Below are positions 53,285 through 62,157 of a stretch of 64,000 nt of DNA, piece after piece. The stretch spans positions 248,001-312,000 of the forward strand of contig PERL01000002.1 of assembly GCA_002928735.1 (NCBI GenBank), in the 5' to 3' direction. The position numbers were made by a program, and so were the translations under genes. The DNA is from Hyphomicrobium sp. (lineage in GTDB: Bacteria; Pseudomonadota; Alphaproteobacteria; Rhizobiales; Hyphomicrobiaceae). Under the pieces are notes generated by a model. It ran no database searches and was not told the origin of the DNA. It was given only the letters and a program-made list of their open reading frames with translations. Every line of letters begins with the position of its first letter. The stretch's first letter is position 1.

Positions 53285-53315
53285 TACTCCACACTAAGCG
53301 CACCATTGAGCGGAT

Positions 53316-53615
53316 CTATCGTGGGTCGCCCTCGCACTCCTTGACCGGCGCGGTTGTGATGGCGGCGTAGCGGCCATCTTGCGTCAGCACTTCAACGCAG
53401 GATTGGGTGACGCCATTCCACCAGACGGTGATTTTGCCGTTCTTGGCTTCGGCGCCGTGATGGAAGGTGTAGCCACGGGCGAGGAGTTCGCTCTCGCCGT
53501 CGCGGCCTTTAACGCCGGCAAGGTCGGCCAGACCTGATGGGGTGTCGGCCGCGGATGGCCCCGGCAACACCCCTGCTAACCCGGCTACGATGAAGGCCTT
53601 GAACAGCGGATGCAT
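53316..53615 (-). CDS. small secreted protein of unknown function
   Basis: A 99-residue protein with a signal peptide (1-23, Pro-Ser-Ala-Ala-Asp) and two cysteines in the mature part (Ser-Cys-Val-Glu-Val, Glu-Cys-Glu-Gly-Asp) that could form one disulfide. Asp/Gly-rich segment at 37-45 (Gly-Arg-Asp-Gly-Glu-Ser). It heads the envelope gene run 53615-50577, 31 bases before the TraB-like gene. No family recognised. Confidence 0.7.
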   Translation of the reverse strand: MHPLFKAFIVAGLAGVLPGPSAADTPSGLADLAGVKGRDGESELLARGYTFHHGAEAKNGKITVWWNGVTQSCVEVLTQDGRYAAITTAPVKECEGDPR

Positions 53616-53853
53616 CGCGTCGCTTCCCCAACTTTCAGAACACCACTTACGTACCAGCCCGGGGGTCTAGGGCGCTATCAGAAAAGGTTGTTTTAAGGCG
53701 GACGGCGCGGTGCGGACCGTCCGGATTGGGACGAGTTGTCCATTTCAGGGGGTAGGGCCTTGCCCGGCGGGCGAAGCCGGGTACAACGGGGACACGGTTG
53801 GGGGGGCACGGTGGGCCGCCCGGCGCGGGACCGCACTTTGGAGATCCGATTTC

Positions 53854-54918
53854 ATGAATGTGCACGCCAAGCCCGAGACGGGATTTCCGCGCGACGAGAC
53901 GCCGGTTCGGCATGACTGGACGCGGGCGGAAGCGCTGGCCATTCACGACATGCCGTTGATGGATCTCCTGTTTCGGGCACAGACGGTGCACCGCCGGTAT
54001 TTCGATGCCAACCGGGTGCAGATGAGCCGGCTGCTGTCGATCAAGACAGGCGGGTGTGCAGAGGATTGCGGATATTGCAGCCAGTCAGCGCATCATGAGT
54101 CGGGGCTGAAGGCATCCAAGCTGATGGAAGTCGAGCGGGTGCTGGCGGAGGCGCGCAAGGCCAAAGAGACCGGGGCGACGCGCTACTGCATGGGGGCTGC
54201 GTGGCGCGAACCCAAGGACCGCGACATGGATACCGTGCTGGCCATGATCGAGGGCGTGAAGGCGATGGGCATGGAAACATGCATGACGCTCGGCATGCTC
54301 TCGGACACCCAGATCGTCAAGCTGCGCGATGCGGGGCTCGATTACTACAATCACAACGTCGATACGTCCGAGCGGTTCTATCCCGAGATTATCAAGACGC
54401 GCACCTATGCGGACCGCCTCGATACTCTGGAGCGGGTGCGGGCGGCGGGCATGAAAGTCTGCTCGGGCGGGATCATGGGGATGGGTGAAGAGACGGCGGA
54501 CCGCGTCGACATGCTGGTCACGCTGGCGAACCTGTCGGAGCATCCCGAGAGCGTGCCGATCAACATGTTGATCGCAATCCCCGGGACGCCGCTGGAAGGC
54601 CAAGAGAAGATCGATCCGATCGCGTTCGTTCGGGTTATCGCGACCGCGCGCATCATGATGCCGAAGTCGATGGTGCGGCTGTCGGCGGGGCGCACGGAGA
54701 TGAGCGACGAAATGCAGGCGATGTGCTTTTTCGCCGGTGCAAATTCGATCTTCTGTGGCGACGTGCTGCTGACGGCGGATAACCCGGGCGAAGATAAGGA
54801 CTCGGTGCTGTTCGCCAAACTCGGCATGAAGCCAATGGAACTCGATGCAAGCGAGACCTCGGGCGCCGTTCCGAGCCCTGAGCGGCCGGCATGCACGACG
54901 ACCACGCACGCGCACTGA
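53854..54918 (+). CDS. bioB: biotin synthase
   Basis: BioB is the radical-SAM enzyme that inserts sulfur into dethiobiotin. The 354-residue product has Cys68, Cys72 and Cys75 in [10 protein letters not shown], which ligate the 4Fe-4S cluster; the conserved Cys and Arg of the 2Fe-2S site (Tyr-Cys-Met-Gly-Ala-Ala-Trp, and Arg-Leu-Ser-Ala-Gly-Arg) are also visible. ATG 53854 has GGAG upstream; the longer frame to 53710 is non-coding. No BioR-type palindrome (TTATAGATAA-like) is seen in the 200 bases before it. bioF starts within its last 28 bases. Confidence 0.97.
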   Translation: MNVHAKPETGFPRDETPVRHDWTRAEALAIHDMPLMDLLFRAQTVHRRYFDANRVQMSRLLSIKTGGCAEDCGYCSQSAHHESGLKASKLMEVERVLAEARKAKETGATRYCMGAAWREPKDRDMDTVLAMIEGVKAMGMETCMTLGMLSDTQIVKLRDAGLDYYNHNVDTSERFYPEIIKTRTYADRLDTLERVRAAGMKVCSGGIMGMGEETADRVDMLVTLANLSEHPESVPINMLIAIPGTPLEGQEKIDPIAFVRVIATARIMMPKSMVRLSAGRTEMSDEMQAMCFFAGANSIFCGDVLLTADNPGEDKDSVLFAKLGMKPMELDASETSGAVPSPERPACTTTTHAH

Positions 54919-56024
54919 AGGCGCTAGCCGCGCGCGGGCGCCTGCGAGCGCTTTCGCCACGGCGGGGCATCGATTTTTCGTCAAATGACTATTTGGGGCT
55001 GGGGTCTTCGCCTGAATTGGCGGAGGCTATTGCTGCTGCATTGGCGCGGGGCGTGCCTGTGGGCGCTGGCGGATCGCGGCTGCTGCGTGGGAACGATCCT
55101 GAACATGAGGCGCTTGAGGAGGACGCCGCGCGCTTCTTCGGGGCGGAGACGGCGCTCTATATGGGCGGCGGGTTTGCAGCAAACACCGCGATCTTTGCGA
55201 CACTGCCGCAGCGGGGCGATTTGATCGTCTATGACGATCTCATCCATGCCAGTGCGCACGACGGGATGCGCATGAGTAAGGCGGAATCGGTCGGCGCGGC
55301 GCACAACGACGTGGGCGCATTCCGGGACCGCATTGTTGCGTGGCGCGCGGGTGGCGGAACGGGGCGGGTGTGGATCGCGATTGAAAGCCTCTATTCGATG
55401 GAGGGCGACACGGCTCCCATTGCGGACTTCGATACGCTGGCGCGCGAGACGAACGCGATGCTCATCATCGACGAGGCCCATGCGACGGGAATCTTCGGGC
55501 CGGATGGTCGGGGGCTGGCGCACGCACTCGAAGGGCTGCCGCACGTGGTGTCGCTGCATACGTGCGGGAAGGCGCTCGGCGTGATGGGGGCATTGGTGCT
55601 GGCGCCGCGCAAGCTGCGCGATTTTCTAGTCAACCGTGCGCGGCCATTCATCTATGCGACGGGCCCGTCGCCGCTGATGGCGGCGGGCGTGCGGGCGGCG
55701 CTGCGGCTGGCGGCGGATGCGCCGGAGCGGCGGGCGTTGCTGATAGAGCGGATTGCGCTCTTTGGGCAAGCGCTCCAGGAGCGGTGCGGCATTGCGCCGA
55801 CGGCGACGCAGATCCAGCCGGTGATCGTGAAGAGCGATGCGCGGGCGGTTGCGATTGCGGGCGCTTTACAGGAGCGGGGATTTGATGTTCGCGCTGTGCG
55901 GCCGCCAACGGTGCCGGAGGGGACGGCGCGGTTGCGGGTGTCGTTAACGTTGAATGCGAGCGCGGCGGATACGTCGTCGCTGGTTGAGGCCATTGCTCGG
56001 GAATTGAAGAGGCAGCCAGCATGA
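54891..56024 (+). CDS. bioF: 8-amino-7-oxononanoate synthase
   Basis: BioF condenses pimeloyl-ACP with alanine. The 377-residue PLP enzyme has Ser-Asn-Asp-Tyr-Leu-Gly-Leu (31-37), Asp-Glu-Ala-His-Ala-Thr-Gly (194-200) and the PLP lysine at 227 in Thr-Cys-Gly-Lys-Ala-Leu-Gly, where the more usual Phe is Cys. It overlaps bioB by 28 bases, an unusually long coupling overlap. GAGCGGCCGGC before the ATG is only a weak ribosome site. Confidence 0.95.
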   Translation: MHDDHARALKALAARGRLRALSPRRGIDFSSNDYLGLGSSPELAEAIAAALARGVPVGAGGSRLLRGNDPEHEALEEDAARFFGAETALYMGGGFAANTAIFATLPQRGDLIVYDDLIHASAHDGMRMSKAESVGAAHNDVGAFRDRIVAWRAGGGTGRVWIAIESLYSMEGDTAPIADFDTLARETNAMLIIDEAHATGIFGPDGRGLAHALEGLPHVVSLHTCGKALGVMGALVLAPRKLRDFLVNRARPFIYATGPSPLMAAGVRAALRLAADAPERRALLIERIALFGQALQERCGIAPTATQIQPVIVKSDARAVAIAGALQERGFDVRAVRPPTVPEGTARLRVSLTLNASAADTSSLVEAIARELKRQPA

Positions 56025-56647
56025 CACGGCGCTTTGTTGTGAGTGGAACGGATACGAACGTGGGCAAGACCGTGTTTTCGGCGGGGCTCGCGGGCGCGCT
56101 CAATGGCTATTACTGGAAGCCGATCCAGAGCGGTTTTGCACCGGAGGGGGACAAGGAAACGGTGATGCGGCTGTCGGGATTGCCGGCGTCGCATATCCTG
56201 CCGGAGCGTTACCGGTTGACGGCGCCGCTGTCGCCTCACCGGTCGGCGGAAATGGATGGAGTCGTCATTCAACCCGCAACGCTCACGCTGCCTGAGGTTG
56301 CAGGTCCTCTTGTGATCGAGGGCGCGGGCGGGTTGATGGTGCCGATTACGCGCGAGTTCCTGCAGATCGATCTCTACCGCAAATGGGATCTGCCGGTGAT
56401 CCTGGTGGCGCGGACGACGCTGGGTACGATCAATCATACGCTGCTGTCGATTGCGGCGCTGCGGATGCAGGAAATCCCGCTGCACGGCGTCGCATTCGTC
56501 GGTGAGGATAATTCCGACAACATCCGCACGATCGGCGAGATGGGCGATGTGCGCGTACTGGGCCGTCTGCCGCATCTGCCGCAGCTCAACGCGCACACGC
56601 TGCGCGATGCCTTCACGACGCATTTTCGCGAGGAGGATTTCTCGTGA
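56021..56647 (+). CDS. bioD: dethiobiotin synthase
   Basis: BioD closes the ureido ring of dethiobiotin using CO2 and ATP. The 208-residue product has the P-loop Gly-Thr-Asp-Thr-Asn-Val-Gly-Lys-Thr (9-17), Lys in Tyr-Trp-Lys-Pro-Ile-Gln-Ser-Gly and Glu-Gly-Ala-Gly-Gly-Leu-Met-Val-Pro. It overlaps bioF by ATGA and bioA by GTGA, so the operon is tightly coupled. Confidence 0.95.
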   Translation: MTRRFVVSGTDTNVGKTVFSAGLAGALNGYYWKPIQSGFAPEGDKETVMRLSGLPASHILPERYRLTAPLSPHRSAEMDGVVIQPATLTLPEVAGPLVIEGAGGLMVPITREFLQIDLYRKWDLPVILVARTTLGTINHTLLSIAALRMQEIPLHGVAFVGEDNSDNIRTIGEMGDVRVLGRLPHLPQLNAHTLRDAFTTHFREEDFS

Positions 56648-57915
56648 GCCGGTCGACCGTCTGGCATCCGTTTACGCAGCATGCGGTGGCGCCGCTGCCG
56701 ATCAAGATTGCGTCGGCGGACGGTGCGTATCTGTTAGCGGAGGACGGGCGGCGGATATTCGACGGCATCTCGTCGTGGTGGGTGGTGACACACGGGCACC
56801 GGCACCCGCCGATTGTCGAAGCCATCAAACGTCAGGCCGACATGCTGGATCAGGTGATTTTCGCCGGGTTTACGCATGCGCCGGCGGAAGAGACGGCCAC
56901 AAAGCTCTTGCAGCTGGTGACGCGCAGTCTGGGCACCAGCGATCTGGCGCATGTGTTCTATTCGGATAGCGGGTCGACGGCTGTGGAAGTGGCGCTGAAG
57001 ATGGCGCTTGGGTATTGGCGGCATAGTGGAGAGGCGCGCACGCGCATCATCGCGTTCGAGCACGCCTATCATGGCGATACGGTGGGCACGATGTCGGCGG
57101 GGGCGCGGGGCATTTTCAATGCCCCTTATGAGCCGATGCTGTTCGACGTGGCGCGGTTGCCGTTTCCGGAAGCGGGGCGGGAGGACGCGACTTTCGCCGA
57201 ATTAGAGCGGCTGCTTGGCGAAGAACCGGCGGCGGCGCTGATCGTGGAGCCGTTGGTGCTGGGTGCAGGCGGCATGTTGATGTACCCGCCGGCCGTGTTG
57301 CGGCAGCTTTACGAGATTGCAAAGGCGCATGGGGCACTCTTCATTGCCGATGAGGTCATGACGGGGTTCGGGCGGACGGGGACGGCGTTTGCGTGCGAGC
57401 AGGCGTGCGTGACGCCGGATATTCTGTGTGTGGCGAAAGGGCTGACGGGCGGCGTCATTCCGCTAGCGGCGACGTTGGCAACACGGGCGATCTTCGACGC
57501 GCATTATTCGACCGACCGCACGAAAACGTTCTTTCATTCGTCGAGCTACACGGCGAACCCCATCGCGTGCGCGGCGGCGTCAGCCAATCTGGATATCTGG
57601 CTCAATGAGCCGGTGCTGGAGCGCATCGCGGCATTAGGGGATATGCAGGCCGAGCGGCTGGCGGCGCTCGCCGGAAATAGGCGGTTTACCAATTTGCGGC
57701 AAACGGGAACGATTGCGGCAATGGACGTGGTGGTTGGTGATGCCGGTTACCTTGCGGGCGCCGGGCCGAAGCTCTACGAACGGTTCATCGCGGCGAACGT
57801 TCTGTTGCGGCCGCTCGGCAATAGCGTTTACCTGATGCCGCCCTACTGCACGACTGCTGCCGATCTCGACCGTGTCTATGCCGCGATCCGCAATGCGGCG
57901 GATGCGGTGGCCTGA
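56644..57915 (+). CDS. bioA: adenosylmethionine-8-amino-7-oxononanoate aminotransferase
   Basis: BioA transfers the amino group of S-adenosylmethionine to make 7,8-diaminopelargonate. The 423-residue PLP enzyme has Trp-His-Pro-Phe-Thr-Gln (7-12), Ser-Trp-Trp (44-46), Gly-Ser-Thr-Ala-Val-Glu-Val-Ala (110-117), Asp-Glu-Val-Met-Thr-Gly-Phe-Gly-Arg-Thr-Gly (236-246) and the PLP lysine at 265. Starts with GTG inside the bioD stop. Confidence 0.96.
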   Translation: MSRSTVWHPFTQHAVAPLPIKIASADGAYLLAEDGRRIFDGISSWWVVTHGHRHPPIVEAIKRQADMLDQVIFAGFTHAPAEETATKLLQLVTRSLGTSDLAHVFYSDSGSTAVEVALKMALGYWRHSGEARTRIIAFEHAYHGDTVGTMSAGARGIFNAPYEPMLFDVARLPFPEAGREDATFAELERLLGEEPAAALIVEPLVLGAGGMLMYPPAVLRQLYEIAKAHGALFIADEVMTGFGRTGTAFACEQACVTPDILCVAKGLTGGVIPLAATLATRAIFDAHYSTDRTKTFFHSSSYTANPIACAAASANLDIWLNEPVLERIAALGDMQAERLAALAGNRRFTNLRQTGTIAAMDVVVGDAGYLAGAGPKLYERFIAANVLLRPLGNSVYLMPPYCTTAADLDRVYAAIRNAADAVA

Positions 57916-57936
57916 CCGCACGAACGAAAGTCCGAC

Positions 57937-58914
57937 ATGGGTTCCACGATCCTTGCCACCGGCCACTACGCGCCCGCTCGCCGCGTTGGGAACGCGGAGA
58001 TCGAAGCGCGTCTCGGCTTGGACGACGGCTGGATTTTCAAGCGTACAGGAATTCGCGAACGGCGGTACGCCGACGCGGATGAAGCGCTGTCGGATATGGC
58101 GGTGAAAGCTGGGGAGATGGCGCTATCTTGCGTCGGCTTTGATCGCGCGCGGATCGGGCTCTTGGTGCTCGCGACCTCGACACCGGATCATCTTTTGCCG
58201 CCGAGTGCGCCGCTGGTGGCGCATCGCTTGGGGTTGAGCCGGGCCGGTGGCATCGATATGGCCGGGGCGTGCGGCGGTTTTTTACACGCGCTCGCCTATG
58301 CAGATGGATTCGCGCGGCTGCATCAGAAACCTGTGCTGGTGATCGCTGCGAATATTCTCTCACGGCGCACAAACCCATCAGAGCGTGCGAGCGTCATTTT
58401 GTTTGCGGACGCGGCAGGGGCCGTGCTCGTGGCGCCGGATAAGCGGGCCACATCTGGCATTCGCGGCATCGATCTGGCGACCGATGGGGCCAGCTACGAT
58501 CTCATTCAGATTCCGATGGGGGGAAGCCGGCGGCCGTTCAGCACGGTTGCCGATCCGGCGGAGACGCTCATGCAGATCCGGGATGGGCGGGCGGTTTTTC
58601 AGAAGGCCGTCGAAATGATGACCGCAACGTCGGAGCGGGCGTTGGCGAGCGCGGGGATCGGGTTGGGGGACATCCGGTATTGCATCCCGCATCAAGCGAA
58701 CGCGCGGATTATCGGGGCGGTGCAGAAGAAGCTGGGTCTGGATGATAGGCGGCTGCTCTCCAGTGTGGCGGAGTATGGGAATAGCTCGGCGGCGACGATC
58801 CCGTTTACGCTCTCGCTCAGGGCGGCGGAGGCTAATCTCCGCAGTGGAGATAAGCTGCTCTTTTGTGCGGCAGGGGCGGGGCTAACTGGCGGGGCGATCG
58901 TTTACGAACTCTAG
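57937..58914 (+). CDS. bioZ: BioZ, FabH-like 3-ketoacyl-ACP synthase for biotin
   Basis: A 325-residue thiolase-fold condensing enzyme. The FabH catalytic triad is Cys112 (Gly-Ala-Cys-Gly-Gly), His252 (Pro-His-Gln-Ala-Asn) and Asn282 (Gly-Asn-Ser-Ser). In alphaproteobacteria BioZ has been shown to extend glutaryl-CoA, from lysine breakdown, with malonyl-ACP towards pimeloyl-ACP, replacing BioC/BioH. Its place 21 bases after bioA identifies it as BioZ rather than housekeeping FabH. Confidence 0.93.
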   Translation: MGSTILATGHYAPARRVGNAEIEARLGLDDGWIFKRTGIRERRYADADEALSDMAVKAGEMALSCVGFDRARIGLLVLATSTPDHLLPPSAPLVAHRLGLSRAGGIDMAGACGGFLHALAYADGFARLHQKPVLVIAANILSRRTNPSERASVILFADAAGAVLVAPDKRATSGIRGIDLATDGASYDLIQIPMGGSRRPFSTVADPAETLMQIRDGRAVFQKAVEMMTATSERALASAGIGLGDIRYCIPHQANARIIGAVQKKLGLDDRRLLSSVAEYGNSSAATIPFTLSLRAAEANLRSGDKLLFCAAGAGLTGGAIVYEL

Positions 58915-58987
58915 AAACGGCGTCTTCCCCCTTTTCGTCTCAATCCCGCGCATTGTAGATGAACGATCGTCGCTGGGGGATTTTGGT

Positions 58988-60103
58988 ATGTCGCGCTTGC
59001 TCTGTCTGGGTTGCGTGTTGGCGTTTGTGACGGCTGCGCATGGGCCGGCTTTTGCAGCCAAGCGCGTTGCGCTGGTGCTGGGAAATTCGGCCTACGCGCA
59101 TGCGCCGCCGCTGCCCAATCCGGTGAATGACGCGAATGATATCGCGGCCAAACTGATGGATCTGGACTTTGTCGTTTCGCTCGCAGTCGATGCGACGAAG
59201 GCGGAGACGGACGTGATCCTGCGGGAGTTCGCCAATGCGCTCGAAGGGGCGGATGTGGCGATTTTCTTTTATGCCGGGCATGGGTTGCAAGTGGCGGGGC
59301 AGAATTATCTCGTGCCCATTGATGCGAAGCTGGCGAAAGAGCGCGATCTGGAATTCGAAGCGGTGCGGCTCGATTTCGTATTGAAGCAGATGGAGTTGGG
59401 GCGCGAGGACAAGACCAACGTGGTGTTCCTCGATGCGTGCCGGGATAACCCTCTGTCGCGCAGCCTAGCGCGGACGATGGGGACGCGGTCGGCGAGCATC
59501 GGCAAGGGACTTGCGCAAGTGGATGCGGGAGTGGGCACCTTCATCTCGTACTCGACGCAGCCGGGTAATGTCGCGCTCGACGGGGCGGGCAAGAACTCGC
59601 CGTTCACGGCGGCGCTGGTGCAGCGGATGACGGAACCGGGGAAAAATCTCACGTCGGTGATGATCGACGTGCGCAAGGATGTGATTGCGGCGACGCAAGG
59701 CCAACAGGTGCCGTGGGATCATTCGTCACTGACGGGTGATTTCTATTTTGATCCCAATGCAAAGCCGGCCGATACGGGCGCTTTGCAGGGGCGGGTGAAA
59801 GAACTGGAGAGTGCGATCGATGCACGGACGCGGTCGGCGACGCAAGCCACGCTGACGCAGCTCAAGCAGCGCGTGAAGCAAATGGAAGATGAGACGCGGC
59901 GCGATTGGCAGAAGATCCACAACCTGTCGCGCAAGCGGATGAGCGTTACGGATACAAGCGAACAGATGGAGATGCAGAAGGAATCCGCGGAGCTTCAGTT
60001 CGGGATCGTGGCGCGGGGCCGGGATGTTGCCGAATTGAAAAGTGAAGTTGACCGGCTGGAAAAGGAACTGGGCATCGCCGTGGCGGAGCCGGAAGCCAAA
60101 TAG
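58988..60103 (+). CDS. secreted caspase-family (peptidase C14) protein with coiled coil
   Basis: A 371-residue protein. Signal peptide 1-23 (Ala-Phe-Ala-Ala). The caspase-like domain (25-255) has the catalytic histidine at 98 (Tyr-Ala-Gly-His-Gly) and cysteine at 151 (Leu-Asp-Ala-Cys-Arg-Asp-Asn-Pro), with Leu-Val-Leu-Gly-Asn-Ser-Ala-Tyr at the start, typical of orthocaspases/metacaspases of alphaproteobacteria. Residues about 270-360 are predicted coiled coil (Lys/Glu/Gln-rich heptads). No propeptide or partner gene is adjacent. Substrate unknown; cleavage after Arg or Lys is the rule in relatives. Confidence 0.88.
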   Translation: MSRLLCLGCVLAFVTAAHGPAFAAKRVALVLGNSAYAHAPPLPNPVNDANDIAAKLMDLDFVVSLAVDATKAETDVILREFANALEGADVAIFFYAGHGLQVAGQNYLVPIDAKLAKERDLEFEAVRLDFVLKQMELGREDKTNVVFLDACRDNPLSRSLARTMGTRSASIGKGLAQVDAGVGTFISYSTQPGNVALDGAGKNSPFTAALVQRMTEPGKNLTSVMIDVRKDVIAATQGQQVPWDHSSLTGDFYFDPNAKPADTGALQGRVKELESAIDARTRSATQATLTQLKQRVKQMEDETRRDWQKIHNLSRKRMSVTDTSEQMEMQKESAELQFGIVARGRDVAELKSEVDRLEKELGIAVAEPEAK

Positions 60104-60952
60104 TCAGTTCGGATCGGGGGCCGTGGTGCCCGGGCGCACGGGCGGGTGGCCGAAGGGGCGGCGCTTTTCGGCGTAGGCTTCACGGGCGGGCACTGAGACG
60201 ATTTCACGTTCGGGCCAGCGGAGCGCGGTCAAGTTGCCGCCGAAACAGCAGCCCGTATCGACGCACAGCGTGTTGTTGACCCAATCGGCCTCGGGGACGG
60301 GCGTGTGGCCGTAGATGACGGCCGTGGAGCTATGATGTTCGGCGGCCCAGTGGTAGCGGACGGGGAGACCGAATTCGTCCTGCTCGCCGGAGGTTTCGCC
60401 GTAGAGGCAAAACGAGCGGATTTTGTCGGTGTCGCGGCCCACCATGTCCTCTTTCAAACCGGCATGCGCGACGGCGAGTCGGCCTCCATCGAGCCAGAGG
60501 TGGATAGGGAGCTTTTCGATGAACGTGCCTACGTGGGTGCGGAAGGCCGGCGTTTCCTTCTCGAACTGCTCGGCGGTGCGGTCGAGTCCGTGCGTGAGCT
60601 TGACTTGGCGGCCGGCAAGCCAGCGGACGAATTTCACGTCGTGATTCCCGGGGACGCACAGTGCATGGCCTTCGGCGACGAGGGCGAGGACAAGGCGCAG
60701 CACATCGGGCGACGCGGGGCCGCGGTCGACGAGGTCGCCGACAAACACAGCGCGGCGGCCGGGCGGTGATTTGACGTGCGCGCGGCGGCCTTCGCCGGTG
60801 CCGTAGAGGCGGGCTTCGTAGCCGAGTTTGTGGAGCAGGGCCTGCAGTTCATCGGCGCAGCCGTGGACATCGCCGATAATATCGAAGGGACCTTGGATAT
60901 GGCGCAGATCAGGGCTGTCGCGGTGGGACGTGGTTTTAGCTTCGTTTGTCAT
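60104..60952 (-). CDS. metallophosphoesterase (ApaH/PrpE-like)
   Basis: A 282-residue calcineurin-fold phosphatase. The metal-binding motifs are in order: Gly-Asp-Val-His-Gly-Cys (27-32), Val-Phe-Val-Gly-Asp-Leu-Val-Asp-Arg-Gly-Pro (69-79), Gly-Asn-His-Asp (101-104), Ala-His-Ala-Gly and Tyr-Gly-His-Thr. This set fits the Pnkp/PrpE/ApaH branch (protein Ser/Thr phosphatases and dinucleoside tetraphosphatases). Specific substrate cannot be told. ATG 60952 (MTNEAK) is chosen; ATG 61006 is possible but neither has a clear ribosome site. Confidence 0.88.
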   Translation of the reverse strand: MTNEAKTTSHRDSPDLRHIQGPFDIIGDVHGCADELQALLHKLGYEARLYGTGEGRRAHVKSPPGRRAVFVGDLVDRGPASPDVLRLVLALVAEGHALCVPGNHDVKFVRWLAGRQVKLTHGLDRTAEQFEKETPAFRTHVGTFIEKLPIHLWLDGGRLAVAHAGLKEDMVGRDTDKIRSFCLYGETSGEQDEFGLPVRYHWAAEHHSSTAVIYGHTPVPEADWVNNTLCVDTGCCFGGNLTALRWPEREIVSVPAREAYAEKRRPFGHPPVRPGTTAPDPN

Positions 60953-61014
60953 TGCGGCGCACCATAGCCGCTTTTCGTGACGCGGGAACAGCGCGTAGCG
61001 CTCCATGAAAACAA

Positions 61015-61043
61015 GAAAAAGGGCCCGCGCGCGGCGGGCCCTT
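61015..61043 (-). terminator. Rho-independent terminator of the DUF2852 gene
   Basis: AAGGGCCCGC (61019-61028) pairs with GCGGGCCCTT (61034-61043), and the minus-strand transcript then runs into TTTTTCTTGTTTTC. It is 27 bases past the DUF2852 stop. Confidence 0.85.
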
Positions 61044-61069
61044 CTGCTTTGGCCAATTCAATATCCGGG

Positions 61070-61519
61070 TTACGCGGCCTGGGGGTTGCCGCCCGTTTCG
61101 GGACCGGTGCCGCTGGTGCCGCCGCCGGCCTTACGGCTCGACATGAATTGGTCGAACTCGGCGCGGTCTTTGGCGTGACGCAGGTTGTCGAGGAAATCGC
61201 GGAATTCGCGCTGCTCTTCCTCGAGGCGGCGCAGGGTCGCCTCGCGGTATTCATCGAAGGCGCGGTTGCCGCTGGAGCCGGCACCGAAACCGGTGCGGAC
61301 ATCATTGCTCCAGGCCGAAGCCGTGCGTTCCATCTTGTCGGCAAAGCGCGAGGGCCAGCGGCCCTTGTTCATGCGAGATCCGCAGCCCATTCGTCCACTC
61401 CAGAGAAGAAAAGCCAAAACCGCCAGCCCGACGGGCCAGAAGAGGATGAAACTGACGACCATCAGGCCGATCCACGCAGGACGGCCGTATTCGTCGAGTT
61501 TCATGACCATATCGTTCAT
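61070..61519 (-). CDS. DUF2852 membrane protein
   Basis: A 149-residue protein with one strong hydrophobic segment (about 16-40, Gly-Leu-Met-Val-Val-Ser-Phe-Ile-Leu-Phe-Trp-Pro-Val-Gly-Leu), then a basic region and a helical stretch (about 85-125: Phe-Asp-Glu-Tyr-Arg-Glu-Ala-Thr-Leu-Arg-Arg-Leu-Glu-Glu-Glu-Gln-Arg-Glu-Phe), which is the conserved DUF2852 core. The tail is Gly/Thr-rich. AGGAG lies eight bases before ATG 61519. A long palindrome (61551-61575) lies 32 bases upstream, so expression is probably controlled. Function unknown. Confidence 0.85.
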   Translation of the reverse strand: MNDMVMKLDEYGRPAWIGLMVVSFILFWPVGLAVLAFLLWSGRMGCGSRMNKGRWPSRFADKMERTASAWSNDVRTGFGAGSSGNRAFDEYREATLRRLEEEQREFRDFLDNLRHAKDRAEFDQFMSSRKAGGGTSGTGPETGGNPQAA

Positions 61520-61550
61520 TGCACCCACACTCCTTGTGACCGGTGACCCG

Positions 61551-61575
61551 ATGTGAATGTTTATTACATTCACAT
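61551..61575. promoter_or_regulatory. 25-bp inverted repeat upstream of the DUF2852 gene
   Basis: ATGTGAATG (61551-61559) and CATTCACAT (61567-61575) are perfect 9-bp arms around TTTATTA. The right arm overlaps a second palindrome CACATATGTG (61571-61580). AT-rich, in an otherwise GC-rich region, 32 bases before the start codon: a likely operator at the promoter. Confidence 0.65.
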
Positions 61576-61690
61576 ATGTGGATCGCGGAGGGCAACTCGT
61601 CAAGGGGAGGATTAAGGAAAATCCGGAGCTGGGTACCAAAGGCAGAAACGTTCACTGCCGGCGGCGAGGGTGAGCGATCGAGGATGCTCA

Positions 61691-61730
61691 AAACAAAGCA
61701 AAACGCCGGGGCCGTTCCTGGAACGAGGCC
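61691..61730 (-). terminator. possible terminator of the small secreted protein gene
   Basis: Read on the minus strand, a stem with a GA bulge (GGCC/GTTC against GAAC/GGCC, 61710-61730) is followed by GCGTTTTGCTTTGTTTTG. It lies 75 bases after the stop at 61806. Confidence 0.4.
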
Positions 61731-61805
61731 AAGGTCGGCACCGGCGGCTTGGAGCCCATATCGACTGCCACGGTCCTGCGCTTGAGGCAGGAGGGGCTCG
61801 GCAGA

Positions 61806-62042
61806 CTAGTTCTTCGTCGTGGCCGTGTCGCCAGCGGGGGCAGCAGCGACTTCAGCGGGCTGGGCCTCTGCCGTCGCGTCGGCTGCGGGCATCGGCGTCT
61901 GAACGGCGGCGGCTTCGGCCGGCTTTTCGCTCTGGGTCGCGCCAGCGTCCTGCTGCATGTTCTTGGCACCCGGGCATGCGGTGGCCGGCGTTACGAGCGC
62001 AAGGGCGACTGCGGAAATGGTGGCGAGGGCGAGGGACTTCAT
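61806..62042 (-). CDS. small secreted Ala/Pro-rich protein
   Basis: A 78-residue protein. Signal peptide 1-22 (Lys-Ser-Leu-Ala-Leu-Ala-Thr-Ile-Ser-Ala-Val-Ala-Leu) ends just before Cys23 (Ala-Thr-Ala-Cys), a weak lipobox, so it could be a lipoprotein. The mature part is Ala/Pro/Glu/Thr-rich and disordered. AGGAG precedes ATG 62042. Function unknown. A palindrome at 62158 lies in its upstream region. Confidence 0.65.
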   Translation of the reverse strand: MKSLALATISAVALALVTPATACPGAKNMQQDAGATQSEKPAEAAAVQTPMPAADATAEAQPAEVAAAPAGDTATTKN

Positions 62043-62157
62043 GGGCGTCTCCTGGTTGGCCCGAGCCTCGTCGGCGGCGGGCCTGTTGACGGTCATGGAA
62101 ATACGGGAGCGCTCGGCTACTCGTTCAATAGTCTGCCATGGGTGGCTGGCGAAACGG

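Noticed and set aside
53616-53853. BioR operator upstream of bioB
   Set aside because: No TTATAGATAA-like palindrome is present in the region.
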